A stretch of 64,000 nt of DNA from Dothistroma septosporum (lineage: Eukaryota > Ascomycota > Dothideomycetes > Mycosphaerellales > Mycosphaerellaceae). The translations under genes and the position numbers were made by a program. Below the pieces are notes generated by a model, which was not told where the DNA came from, did no database searches, and worked only from the letters and a program-made list of their open reading frames with translations. The DNA lies in assembly GCA_002236755.2 (NCBI GenBank), contig NBZP02000054.1, positions 310,001-374,000 of the forward strand, in the 5' to 3' direction. Position 1 is the first letter of the stretch, and every line of letters begins with the position of its first letter. Of this stretch, positions 54,611-64,000 are shown piece after piece.

Positions 54611-55514
54611 ATGGGTAACGACGATGGCGTTGCACTCCTGTGCACGCTCTACCCAGCTTCGGCCGAGAAGCAAGAGAAGGTACGCCCAGCTCAATTCTAA
54701 TCTACATATGGAGTGTCGCATCAGATGACAACATCTAACAACATCCCCCAGATCCTCTCCCTCCTCCGCCACAGCGCCCGGAAATATTACACCCTCCCCT
54801 CCGCCCTCTGCGCAACATGGTGCTACTTCACTCCCATCAACGCTTCACCCCATGCTTCACCCATCATTGGAGGCTTGGAGATCTACACCGAGAAGGTATG
54901 CTATGCTTTGAAGTGCCGTGAGAATACCGATGGACTGATGCCGGATAGCAAGCATTGCAACGCCAAGTAGACGATAAGGAGTTCTTCCAGCCCTACCACA
55001 ACAAGGTGAAACGAGAAGGCCTCTATGCTAGGGAGGAAGTGCTACAGGGATGGTATTTTCATTCTGGATTCATGGCTCGTCAAGCATCAATTACCTCGGG
55101 CGGGAAGACGATTGTTAGTGTTACGAAATTCTCAGGTCAGAGAGACGGAATCTTGGATGCCATTGGGTATGTACCTTTGACTTCTTCCCTCTCGGCTTTT
55201 GACTGACGATGGATAGGAACTTCATCCCCTTCGTTAATTACGAAGAGCCGGGAGTTTTGACGTATGCGGTTTTCACAAGGCCGAAGGCGGAGAGGGAGGT
55301 GCTCGTGTTTGCGAGGTATGCGGACGGAAAGGCGCTGGGCAGGCATGGCGACGCGAAGGAACATACTATCGCGGCGGAGCAGATCAGGAAGTATCTGGAT
55401 GACGGGTTTGAAATCGAGAGAGCTACCACGCTTTGGAGAGAGGTGGAGGATAGTTTCGTTGGGAATGAGATTGGTGGTGGCGGGCCGAAAGTAAACGAGA
55501 TAGGGAAGCTATAG
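54611..55514 (+). CDS. Antibiotic-biosynthesis-monooxygenase-like (ABM) dimeric barrel protein
   Basis: Four exons, 54611..54679, 54752..54895, 54949..55166 and 55217..55514, introns of 50-72 nt; 242 residues. The first half reads as one ABM-type alpha+beta barrel: strand VALLCTLYPA, helix KQEKILSLLRHSARKYY, strand CATWCYFTP, strand GLEIYTEKQALQRQV, then FFQPYHNKVKREG. The second half (from about 145) repeats a strand-helix pattern with YAVFTRPKAEREVLVFARY. Such proteins act as small cofactor-free oxygenases or isomerases, but no activity can be assigned here. All splices restore frame. Confidence 0.7.
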
Positions 55515-55829
55515 TTTGCCTCGACGATAGCAACACTTTGCTACCACCATTGCGATCTATGCTATGGGTCCCTATGCCAAAAAGTTCTTCAAAGGACGGG
55601 ATATGGTGTTTTCAGCTTCATGCATCACAGTGACGAGCTTCCGATTGGCGATTGAAGGTAGAGCTTCTCCGCCTGCAACGACATCTCATAACAGGTATCC
55701 GGAAGCCACAGCTTCACCATCCACAGCTCAACGTACAGCTTTGAACCAGATGACTTTCCCCATCGCCAGCCACTTCCACTCGAGCTCCACCACACGATCT
55801 TGCTTTCCTGCAAGAGACACCCGACGTCA

Positions 55830-56182
55830 TGCTCCACCACCAGAAAAATTGACTTTCAAGATCGACGGCCTTGAACCACTCTTGTGATTGTTTCGAAAAG
55901 TCCCTCACCTCTCTCACTTCTGTATTCTTTTGTACAGCGTAGGGCAAAGCTCCCGTCTGCTTCATGTTGCACCAGATCGTGATCTGATCTCGCTCGTCCC
56001 TGCCCGTAAGCCAGGTTCTCCACGATCTCAGCGACCCGGCCATTGGGCCCCGCACCAATAGCAGGACGACGGCCAAGATGGGTTTCACGGACTTCTTCGA
56101 TAAGAAGGCGCAAGTAAGCATTCAACAGTTCGCCTCCTTTCCCCTTGCCAGTGACGAACGTCGCCTTGATCGTAACAAGCAC
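55830..56182 (-). pseudogene. ABM-like gene relic, antisense to the start of the sugar transporter
   Basis: The minus strand reads LVTIKATFVTGKGKGGELL, a typical ABM first strand and helix, then ENLAYGQGR, then slips frame to DERDQITIWCNMKQT and SQEWFKAVDLES, which continue the ABM pattern. No ATG opens the frame and no intron explains the slip. It overlaps the putative first exon of the transporter at 56078, so one of the two models is incomplete. Confidence 0.4.
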
Positions 56183-57867
56183 TCAATCCGTACACGCGTA
56201 CTGCAATGCAATGCACAGAACTCCAGCCCAAACATCCTACTCCAATCCGTGCTTTGCTTAGCTTACAATGCCTCTAATCACGGTAGGTCGTCGCCTTCTC
56301 CTCCTCCGCCATTGCACTGTATGGCTACGACCAGGGCATGATGTCCCTCATAAACACAAACAAGAGCTATCTTCGAACAATCGGCATCGCAGAAGAAGAT
56401 CCACAGGTCGGAGTGATAGTCGCAGTATACTACTTGGGCTGCTCCGTGGGAGCGGTGATATTCTCCTGGCTAGCAGACAATTATGGTCGAAAGAAAGCTC
56501 TCTTCGGATGCCTGGCAATCGCGAGTATTGGGAATCTGATAATGTTCGTGGCTGGTTTGGGCGGGATGTCAACGAGTATGAGCTTGGCGGTCATGTATGC
56601 GGGAAGAGTGGTAATGGGCCTGGGCGTAGGTGGCGTCGACAGCGTCGTGCCGGTCTACTCCAGCGAACTGTCGAGCGACGACGCACGAGGAAAAGCTCTC
56701 GCCCAAGAATTCCAAGCCAACATCCTCGGCCTGAATATTGCCTTTGGCATCAACCTCGCCGTCACCGTTGCTCTCGGGAAGCAGAACGAATGGGCATGGC
56801 GGATCCCGATCATTGCAATGCAGGTCTTCCCGGTGGTGTTGATGATTTTCATCGGGCAGCTTCCGGAAAGTCCTCGGTGGTGTGTGTTTCACGAACGGCA
56901 GGAGGATGCGAAGAAGGCTTTGGAGCAGTTCATGGGAGAGGAGGAGGCGGAGAAGCAGAGGGATGAACTGGTCAAGAGTCATGAGGAGGAAAGTGGGAAG
57001 CCGATCGGGTATAAAGATATGTTTACGCCCGGGCATGATCAGTTCCATCCTACAATCTTGACGATCATGGGGCAGGTCAATCAAGCGTTGACGGGGTATG
57101 GAGGTAAGTCTTGCTGCTCGGAAGCTCCGCTGGATCATGGCACTGACTGCTTCACAGCTGTATCCGTGTATGGACCCCAAATCTTCGAGCTCCTAGGCTA
57201 CGGCACCCGCACATCCGAGTACCTCACCCAAGGAAACTACATCTCCTACCTCGCGCTGATGACCTTCGCCTGGCTTCTCATCGACGCCGTTGGCCGACGC
57301 AGCGTGCTCCTGACCGGCTCTGGCACCTTGACAATAAGTTTCTTCCTCCTCGCCCTCTTCGGCGGCCTGGCCTACAACAGCGCAGAGCTCCACATCCACG
57401 TCGACGCCGTCGCCGTCCCAGGCATCATCATCCTCTACATCGCCACGGGCGCTTTCGGAATCGGATGGCTCGTCCCACCATGGCTCATTCCGACAGAAAT
57501 CTACCCTACATCTGCGAGAGCACAAGGTACAGCCGTCTCGGTAATCATATGGGGTCTTGCCAACTTCGCCATCACACTCCTCACGCCTATCATGTTCAAC
57601 AACCTCAAGTACTGGATCTTCCTGGTCTTTGGTGTCACTAACCTCTTCGCTGGAGCTTGGACTTATCTGTATTGCCCTGAGACTGGCGGTAGGACTTTTG
57701 AGGAGAACCAGGAATACTTTGAGGAAGCGAAGAAGGAGGGGTCGTGGAGGGTTTCGAAGGTTAGGGACGGAGATTTTAGATTCTTGCCGTATCCGAAGCC
57801 CGGAGGGAAGGATGATGGTGAGAGTCAGCCGTTGTTGAGGAGGATCAGGGATCAAGTCGAGGCATAG
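56078..57867 (+). CDS. MFS sugar transporter (SP family)
   Basis: Best model: 56078..56113, 56287..57103, 57158..57867; about 520 residues. TM1 has LYGYDQGMMSLI, the motif A loop is DNYGRKKALFG, RVVMGLGVGG lies in TM4, and PESPRW marks the end of TM6. The C-terminal half has TEIYPTSARAQG and PETGGRTFEE after TM12, the usual sugar-porter signatures. The intron 57104..57157 is 54 nt and in frame; excluding it restores TGYGAVSVYGPQIF. The short first exon is uncertain: its intron would be 173 nt and it lies antisense to an ABM-like relic. It likely imports hexose or a related sugar at the plasma membrane. Convergent with NudC. Confidence 0.9.
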
Positions 57868-58081
57868 AAGCATGACTTGGGGATGATCTCGACGATGCAT
57901 TTGTGGCGTCTAATGTGCATACAAGCGTTATGTATAGCATGAGTATTCGACACGCTTTGAGCCATGAATAGGCTCTTCTGCAGCGCCATGTTCGCTGCTT
58001 ACTACAGCCCTCCTGATTCGTCTGGAATCATCCCCATAGCAAGACGCGCTCCACCCACCTTTCTTCCATGTATCCCCCACC

Positions 58082-58726
58082 TCACGACATCTTCGCATTC
58101 GAAAAGTCCATTTCCGGATGCTGCATCTGGAATTGCTTCAACATGTCCATCTTCTTCTGCTCATCACTCGTCGGCTTTCCCATCTCCTTCTGCTGCTGAT
58201 CATACATCATCTTCTCGACCATCGTCCTCGTCTCTCCCTCCAAATCGCTCAACTTTGAATTCTCCGGCTGGATCTTGGAGGTGTCGATCTTCGGGGCGGA
58301 GGTGATGACGTGCGGCCACCACTCCATCTTGTTGACTTTCTGAAGGTGGATGTTGAGCTCTTTGGAGGAGGAGCCGACGGTTTCGAGCGTCCAGGCGGAT
58401 TCGTCGAGGTCGATGGCGTGGGGGAGGGTGCCCTGGGAAGTGACATGGTAAGAGGGTGTCCTGCACTAAGCTAAGCAGTCTGGGCTACTCACGTCGATTA
58501 TGGGCTCTTGGCCTTTGATGCCGGCTTTGAGGGTGGTCTTGGTAATCTTGACATCAAAGTCCCTTCCCTTCAAGTTGGCCGGCACTGGTGACGCCAGATC
58601 AACGTCGGCGATGGTCTGCGTCCATTTGTAAGGCAGCTGGCTTTGCTCTTCATCTTCCTTTGCCTTCGCAGCCTTGTCGAGCTTCTCACGCTCCTCGGGC
58701 GTCGGTGATGCTGGTCTGTCTGCCAT
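58082..58726 (-). CDS. nudC: Nuclear movement protein NudC
   Basis: Exons 58493..58726 and 58082..58432, with a 60-nt intron; 194 residues. A charged N-terminal helix (EEREKLDKAAKAKEDEEQS) is followed by a CS (p23-like) domain from about residue 30: YKWTQTIADVDLASPVP, RDFDVKITKTTLKAGIKGQEPIID, and after the splice GTLPHAIDLDESAWTLE and NKMEWWPHV. The C-terminus has the conserved MVEKMMYDQQQKEMGKP and a final QMQHPEMDFSNAK. NudC supports dynein/LIS1-linked nuclear migration and acts as an Hsp90-type cochaperone. Confidence 0.95.
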
Positions 58727-59575
58727 CTTGGTAGCTTGGTTGTTGCTGTACTAGTTAGAAGAAGTCGCAAACAAAGCGGCCAAGATTCCGCGCGGGGTGA
58801 AGTCGCCAAATTTTGTTTGGCAGCGACATCCCTGACCGCGACGACAACGGCTGTGCTACGCAGTCTCGCCTGAGGTCAATCAACATGCTATGAGATACCA
58901 AGAGTCGTGTTGACGATGGCTCGATCTGCACCATCATCCTCATCCCACTCCATGAGCCCAGAGCTCGGCCATCACTCGGCGCGGACTGGCAACGGCGACA
59001 TCATTTGCTTCGTGTTCCGAGCGCGTCCGTTGCAGACGAAGCACGTCGGCCTTGTCTAGCAGCATCCATGAGCAATATGACATAGCAGTTCCTCATCCTT
59101 GTACAACTGCCCTGCTATATGCATCGAATGCATTGCCAAGCTTGAGCTGAGATGAGTGTCGACTCGAGCCTAGGAAGTCGCTGTAGCCGACGATGCCGAC
59201 GCAAGGGCGTCCAATCTCGCAGCTGAGAGCATTCGGGTGTATGGCGCTCTCGAACTGTATCTCACAATCGTTCCTCCCAAGGTGGGGTTGCGTAGGGATC
59301 GCTTCGCAGGCCAGGCCCGGAGCGGGGCAAGGAGTGACGATGGAGCTCTCCTGCCGGTAATGCTTGGACCTGAATGGCATATAAGAACTGGCTGACCCTT
59401 CTTGCCGGTGTCAGTAGCTACACAGAGTACTGCAGCATTGCAAACGAGACCTCGGAACCCTCGGAACACACTTGACAAACAGTGAAGTACGCGCCATCAT
59501 CTCAATCCCAGCATTCGAGTCTACACTGATAACACTCCTCTGCAGCTCAAATCTACCCCGTCCAACACCGCAACC
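58727..59575. other. Divergent promoter region NudC / EthD-like
   Basis: About 850 bp between the two divergent starts. Minus-strand frames around 59093-59480 are not protein-like. No gene seen. Confidence 0.45.
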
Positions 59576-59878
59576 ATGCCCGCAACAACCACAGTCGTCT
59601 ACCCGCAAGGCGCCAAATTCAACAAAGAATACTACAAGTCTACACACATGCCCTTGGTCCAAGAGAAGTGGGGCAAGTACGGTCTGAAGTCCTGGAGAGT
59701 TATCTTCTTTGGCGACGACGCCCCATACTGCGTCCAAGCTTCTCTTGAGTGGAACTCGACCCAGAACTTTCAGGATGCTGCTAGCAGCCCAGAGGCCAAG
59801 GAGGTTCTTGGTGACGTTCCAAACTTTTGCGACAAGGACCCTGTGATTATGACTGCGGAGGTCGCGTTCTCTTCCTAG
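59576..59878 (+). CDS. EthD-domain small protein
   Basis: A single exon of 100 residues. The opening strand TTTVVYPQGAKFNKEYYKSTHMPLVQEKW is the EthD pattern (strand, then D/N-x-x-Y-x-x-x-H-x-P), with His at 24 and Pro at 26. A middle strand YCVQASLEWNS and a final strand IMTAEVAFSS complete a one-unit ferredoxin-like barrel that would dimerise. Fungal members occur alone or beside oxygenase genes; activity is unknown. No intron is seen. It is the third dimeric-barrel sequence within 5.3 kb. Confidence 0.8.
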   Translation: MPATTTVVYPQGAKFNKEYYKSTHMPLVQEKWGKYGLKSWRVIFFGDDAPYCVQASLEWNSTQNFQDAASSPEAKEVLGDVPNFCDKDPVIMTAEVAFSS

Positions 59879-60820
59879 GGGGATGGAGATGGTATCAGGG
59901 ATGAGGCGAGGGAAGAGGGAGAGTGGGAGGTGCCGACGAAGGAGGATAAGGTCGTGGTAAGGGGACCGGATATGTAGATATGATGGTGTAGAGTGATGGA
60001 ATGAAACGTGATTTGCACAGGACCATTATCACTCTGCGAGATTGCTCTTCACGCCAGCATCTACCTGACGCCTTGAGGAGATAATTGTCTCGTGTCTTAC
60101 TAGTGCTCATCGTCAGCATGAAGCTCGTTCAAGGCACTGCAACAGTATTCACACGAAAAGTCACGATGCCTGTACTTACTGCCACCCCTCGCACGACTAC
60201 GATGATCATGCGCACCCGCCTCCTGCCTATACTACGCCGCAAGATCCACCACAATGCTCCTCAGCATACCAGGTATATTCCACAAATACCACGTCTCAAT
60301 CCACGACTCCATCACCTCCGACCCAAATGGCTACATCCCCAACAGTGCCCGGGCAGCCGTCTTCGACAGTCGAGACGAAGCGAATGCGGCTCTTGACTGC
60401 GTCCTCACGGACTTGAAGTGGAACGACAGAACAATCTGCAGACGCTTCGTGACCGCCAAAGATTTTTGTCGGATGCTGCGAATGTTAGACCAAAGGCAGT
60501 GGGATAGAGGTCGTTGTCATCATCCACCAGCTTCAGGAACGAGCGCAGTGCCTCCACGACCGCAAGATCTGTTCCTGCACTGAACTGGAAGCCAGTACCA
60601 CAATGAAAATAGACTAGAGCTAGGCTAGACCAAAGACAAAGACCACCCAAAACCACGTCTTCTTCCAAGGACACCAGTACTTGTCTCTACATCGTAGCCG
60701 TCCCGATCTTGTGTTGACCATTTTTTCGTCTGAGATGATTGCGCAGACCTTCCTCGTTCAGCGCAGAACACGCCGTCACGGACCGGATCGCAACCATAAG
60801 CAGCGATGATACTGATGACA
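59879..60820. other. Intergenic, no gene firmly supported
   Basis: A plus-strand stretch around 60250-60450 contains a short protein-like segment (ARAAVFDSRDEANAALD), with a Pro-rich text in another phase just upstream, so a small spliced or decayed gene is possible. I could not build a model. Confidence 0.35.
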
Positions 60821-61321
60821 CTAAGAATTCGAGCTGAGCGGCTTCACTCGTCGACGGAGCCATGACCCGAACGACGGGTCGTATTTGAGATCGTCAGTTG
60901 GAAACCTCGTAATTGCTGCCGATCCGCTGTTATAAGAAGCGAGCGGTCCTTCTCCAAGGCTAGTCTCAGCTTCCGCTTGAGAATCTCCTTTGTCACTACA
61001 TGTACCTTCCACCGCATCTCCGGATCCGGCGTCTTTGGGCTTTCCTCTTGCTTGATTCCAAGCACGTACCTCCGCTTGGACTAGCTCGAACGCACGTTGC
61101 TCCATGTAAGGGCTGTATTCGTGGCTTTTGCCGATATCAGGTGGACGAGTGGATGGTTGGTTCGTGGCTGGTGATGTCCCGAAAGAAATCCGGTTGTGCC
61201 CAGCATGGTGACCGCCCTCCATAGCTGTGTGACCATCGTTCGGTTGTTCGGTTGCTGTGTGTGCGCATGCCATAGAAGTGGATGAGCCTTGGCGTAAGCG
61301 TTCATTGATGAGCATTGACAT
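60821..61321 (-). CDS. Hypothetical protein
   Basis: An open frame of about 166 codons from the ATG at 61321. An upstream in-frame TTG is not considered. Most of it is of low complexity (Thr, Gly, His, Ser). One segment, SPYMEQRAFELVQAEVRAWNQARG, looks helical, and the end is basic (WLRRRVKPL). No signal peptide or known domain. It may be a real lineage-specific gene or chance. Confidence 0.35.
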   Translation of the reverse strand: MSMLINERLRQGSSTSMACAHTATEQPNDGHTAMEGGHHAGHNRISFGTSPATNQPSTRPPDIGKSHEYSPYMEQRAFELVQAEVRAWNQARGKPKDAGSGDAVEGTCSDKGDSQAEAETSLGEGPLASYNSGSAAITRFPTDDLKYDPSFGSWLRRRVKPLSSNS

Positions 61322-61513
61322 CCAGGCCGCATTCGCAAGCAATGGAGGGTGTATGCCCAAAGGCTGATATTAAAGGAATTGATTTGATCTGGTATCTCGC
61401 TCTCCTATGCTACCAGCCACCCTATGCAACCGCACATCGAATCATGGTATCTCAAACAAAGCATCACCTCCGAAACATCGTTACCTCATGACACCCTGGG
61501 AATGCATCATGCA

Positions 61514-63928
61514 TCACCTAGTCCAACCAAAGAAGCTCCTGAAATGGCTGTCATTCAACCAGTCTGCCAAGGTAGACTTCTCTGTAGGCGCAGGTACAGC
61601 CGTAGCACTTATCATCCCTGTAGACTGTGGAATGCCAAAGTAGTCTTGCACATCCGCCCAGTTCCTCATGACCCAGTATGCTACTGCTCCAATCAGTCCA
61701 CAGCCACCGACGACCTGTAGCAAGACAAAGCCTCTTCTTCTGAAGGTCTGGGCAAAGGCAAGTACCCCTAGTGGATCGCGAGGGTCAATGATTCCGAGGT
61801 CGCCTCCAAGACGACCAGCTTTAGGCCGTTGGGCATCATGCATGGGCATGAGTTGCTTCTCACTCTCAGCAGAGCTCGGCGTCGTTGACCGAGTAGTGTA
61901 CATATGTATATACTTCCGACGCTCGTTGTCCAGGCTGCGCTTGAGCTCTTGAGCCCACTTAGCGATGCGTACTTGGCGGAAGGGTTCTGAAGGTTGCGAT
62001 TGCTCGTTGTACTTGGCAAGAGCATACTCGGACGCGCCAACAGCATTGCCTGCCAAGGCGGAGATATCGGAGACGTCAGGAGATGCTGAACGGTAATAGC
62101 TTGAGGTTGAGTGAGGAACGAGGACCTTGCTGGGGTCTTCCAATAAGCTGCCAGTGCTTGTAACGCCTGGGCTTTGCGATCGAAGGAAACAAGATCGTGT
62201 AATGAGGGCCTGAAGGTTCTCTTGTCTCCAAGTAACAAATTTGGTAGCAGACTCGTGCCGCATTCTCGCGATGTTGTGAGGTGTCAGTAAGAGATCAGTC
62301 AGTCTACCAAGCTCACTGGGCGCAAGAGGCTGCAAATATTGCGAGGACATGAGTATGCTGGCGTCGATGGTTTCAGCATCATCAATCAGCGCTGATGATA
62401 TCGCGAAAGGTTCGGCGGAGGTCGTGTCTTCGCCATCATTACTGAGCTGGTATGGCTCCGACTTCAGGTTGTCGAGCATTCGTACGATTTGTGTCTTACG
62501 GATGGCTAGTTGCTCCGGCGTGACAGTATCCGCCCGTCCAATGAGTGGGATAAAGTTTGTCCAGGCGCAGAGGCACTGAAGAAGTTCAGCGTGACGCATA
62601 GTACCCCAGTGTACTGGACTGACACTCTCCAGGGGTGTCGGATCGAAGAGGTACATGACGGCATCGATTTGGACGCCACCTTCTCCACCGAGCAAGCCGA
62701 CAATCTCGCTATCGCTGAGACTCTCGAAGCTGGATGCTCGTCGAAGGCCGAGCTTGACGTGGTCGAGCACTCTCTGCACCGAATCATCGTCGTCCAGCGA
62801 CGGTGTATCAATGAATGTCAGATTCCGCTCGAGAACGCCTTCGCCTACGCTCGACCGCCGATGCAGACTTCGACTGCGTTCAGCATCGGTCCACCAGGAC
62901 GGATACGGTCTGGTCGAGGCAAGAATCTCCGTGAATGTAGTAGAGATACTGTAGTCGTCGACGTTGGTCGACAGCGATGTCCGACTTGACGAAGTCTGCG
63001 CCACTTGATCGACGTGAACGATATGCTCAGAGTTGCGGAACACGCTGTTGATGAAGCTGGACTTGCCAATGCCCTTTGGTCCGAGCACCATGATCTTTGC
63101 TCGGCCCATCTGTCGACCTTGCTCCGTGAATGGCCTTCGAGAGGGCATGGCTAAGCTGGGCATGACCAGCTGCTGTATTCGCGGAACTGGCCGCACATTA
63201 TGGTCCTCATCGTCGGAAAAAATCGCCTGGCTGTTAGACTCATCGGCGAGACTCCCACTGGCAACGCTGACTTCCTCATCGCTCAGTCTGAAAGACTTGG
63301 GCGACGCTGAGCGAGGTGTACTAGGAGTTGCAGACGCTGGGTGCGGACTCAATCGGATAGGAGTAAGTGGTTGGCTCATGTTGATCGAGGACGTGGCGGA
63401 ACTTCTGCGCACTCCTCGCCTCCGTGGAGAGTCTGTGCTCAAGGTCGGCGGCGAAGCTACAGTGCGTCTTTGAGAAGGCGATCGCTCTGACGAAAGTATC
63501 CGTTGGCCGGTAGCTAATATAGTTGGATGCACGCGATTGCCCGCTCGGCGCTGCTTGCGAAGCGTCGCGTAAGGATCATCGCCTGCCATGGACGACAGTT
63601 CGCTGCTATTGCTTGCTGTCCGCAACAAAGCGTTTTCTGCCGCAGGGAGTGCCCAGTTTATCGTGTCCTCGAGACTTTGTACGCCGAATGAGCTCTCTGA
63701 CATGACCGTACTTGCATTGGGTGTCTTTGGTTCTTCTGATACTACCGAGCTTCGTGATGCCTTTCGACCTCTTTGTGTGGCCTTCTGTTGCTCCCTCTCC
63801 AATTCTTTCCCTGTCTTCAAGAAGAATGTCGTGGGTCCTGAGTGTTCGCGATGATGAGTAGAGGGCGGGTTTCCAACGTTCATCTTCGCCTTGCCGTCTG
63901 GCGCATGGAGGCTCTGAATCGAGCTCAT
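61514..63928 (-). CDS. Septin-like GTPase with a C-terminal membrane anchor
   Basis: A single open exon of 804 residues from the ATG at 63928; an additional 5' exon beyond the edge is possible because a TTGATTACAG acceptor-like site lies just upstream. The first 270 residues are disordered, Ser/Arg/Pro-rich. The G domain follows: P-loop GPKGIGKSSF at about 284-293, G3-like FIDTPS at about 371, and a G4 variant IGRAD in place of AKAD near 470. A charged region follows, then one hydrophobic span (LLQVVGGCGLIGAVAYWVM, about 737-755) near the C-terminus and a short tail. This fits fungal septin-type G-domain proteins that lie outside the core septins. Whether it polymerises is not known. Confidence 0.8.
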   Translation of the reverse strand: MSSIQSLHAPDGKAKMNVGNPPSTHHREHSGPTTFFLKTGKELEREQQKATQRGRKASRSSVVSEEPKTPNASTVMSESSFGVQSLEDTINWALPAAENALLRTASNSSELSSMAGDDPYATLRKQRRAGNRVHPTILATGQRILSSERSPSQRRTVASPPTLSTDSPRRRGVRRSSATSSINMSQPLTPIRLSPHPASATPSTPRSASPKSFRLSDEEVSVASGSLADESNSQAIFSDDEDHNVRPVPRIQQLVMPSLAMPSRRPFTEQGRQMGRAKIMVLGPKGIGKSSFINSVFRNSEHIVHVDQVAQTSSSRTSLSTNVDDYSISTTFTEILASTRPYPSWWTDAERSRSLHRRSSVGEGVLERNLTFIDTPSLDDDDSVQRVLDHVKLGLRRASSFESLSDSEIVGLLGGEGGVQIDAVMYLFDPTPLESVSPVHWGTMRHAELLQCLCAWTNFIPLIGRADTVTPEQLAIRKTQIVRMLDNLKSEPYQLSNDGEDTTSAEPFAISSALIDDAETIDASILMSSQYLQPLAPSELGRLTDLLLTPHNIARMRHESATKFVTWRQENLQALITRSCFLRSQSPGVTSTGSLLEDPSKVLVPHSTSSYYRSASPDVSDISALAGNAVGASEYALAKYNEQSQPSEPFRQVRIAKWAQELKRSLDNERRKYIHMYTTRSTTPSSAESEKQLMPMHDAQRPKAGRLGGDLGIIDPRDPLGVLAFAQTFRRRGFVLLQVVGGCGLIGAVAYWVMRNWADVQDYFGIPQSTGMISATAVPAPTEKSTLADWLNDSHFRSFFGWTR

Positions 63929-64000
63929 GGCGATGTCCGCATCTGTAATCAAGATGTCGAGGTGTCGTTGATGCGCAGTGTCCTTGCGTCCGATATTATC

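Noticed and set aside
57104..57157. Retention of the 54-nt segment in the sugar transporter as coding sequence
   Set aside because: It would insert 18 residues with two Cys and Pro in a conserved membrane segment; GTAAGT and CACAG borders are good and removal restores family spacing.
1..64000. tRNA, rRNA, CRISPR, transposon ends, long terminal repeats
   Set aside because: Looked for B-box-like motifs, direct or inverted repeat ends and transposase or reverse-transcriptase motifs by eye; none could be supported. A tRNA or repeat-finding program would settle this.

Overview
The window is nuclear DNA of a filamentous ascomycete, most likely a dothideomycete. Support for this: genes carry one to eight short GT-AG introns (about 36-120 nt), genes lie on both strands, and the families are typical of Pezizomycotina (membrane-anchored GH5 exo-1,3-glucanase, GtaA-type glutaminase, LtrA-like membrane protein, 2EXR/F-box-like proteins, KAR5, fungal MFS carriers). 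No bacterial, viral or organellar segment was seen. Species cannot be told from the sequence alone.

Layout. 0-13.6 kb is dense: the N-terminal part of a DHA2-type MFS carrier, an acidic unknown protein, an unknown protein followed by its broken tandem copy, NOG2 (60S ribosome assembly GTPase) head to head with a PET123/mS26-like mitoribosomal protein, a decayed F-box-like gene, an LtrA-family membrane protein and a GH5 glucanase. 13.6-17.1 kb is a sparse stretch with a nonsense-ridden gene relic. 17.1-26 kb holds a secreted glutaminase-like protein, a thiamine-diphosphate enzyme whose frame is broken by one base, a 2EXR-like protein with a cysteine-rich insert and mitochondrial uL6m. 26.5-34.3 kb has KAR5 (nuclear fusion), small unknown genes and two relics (a NACHT NTPase and an unknown protein). 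34.5-41.1 kb holds two secreted Ser/Thr-rich proteins. 43-48.4 kb holds a divergent beta-tubulin with nine exons, a 2EXR-like protein and a second DHA2-type carrier. 48.8-53.4 kb is poor in genes and has two relics. 53.4-64 kb has a small unknown gene, ABM-like and EthD-like small dimeric-barrel proteins, a sugar transporter, NudC and a membrane-anchored septin-like GTPase.

The most notable signal is in the 358-nt NOG2 intron. It holds what reads as a two-hairpin H/ACA snoRNA whose guide pockets match helix 69 of LSU rRNA, as snR191 does from the NOG2 intron of budding yeast. A second theme is gene decay: several relics have in-frame stops that could each come from a C-to-T change (CAG/CAA/CGA to TAG/TAA/TGA), the outcome expected of RIP-like mutation.
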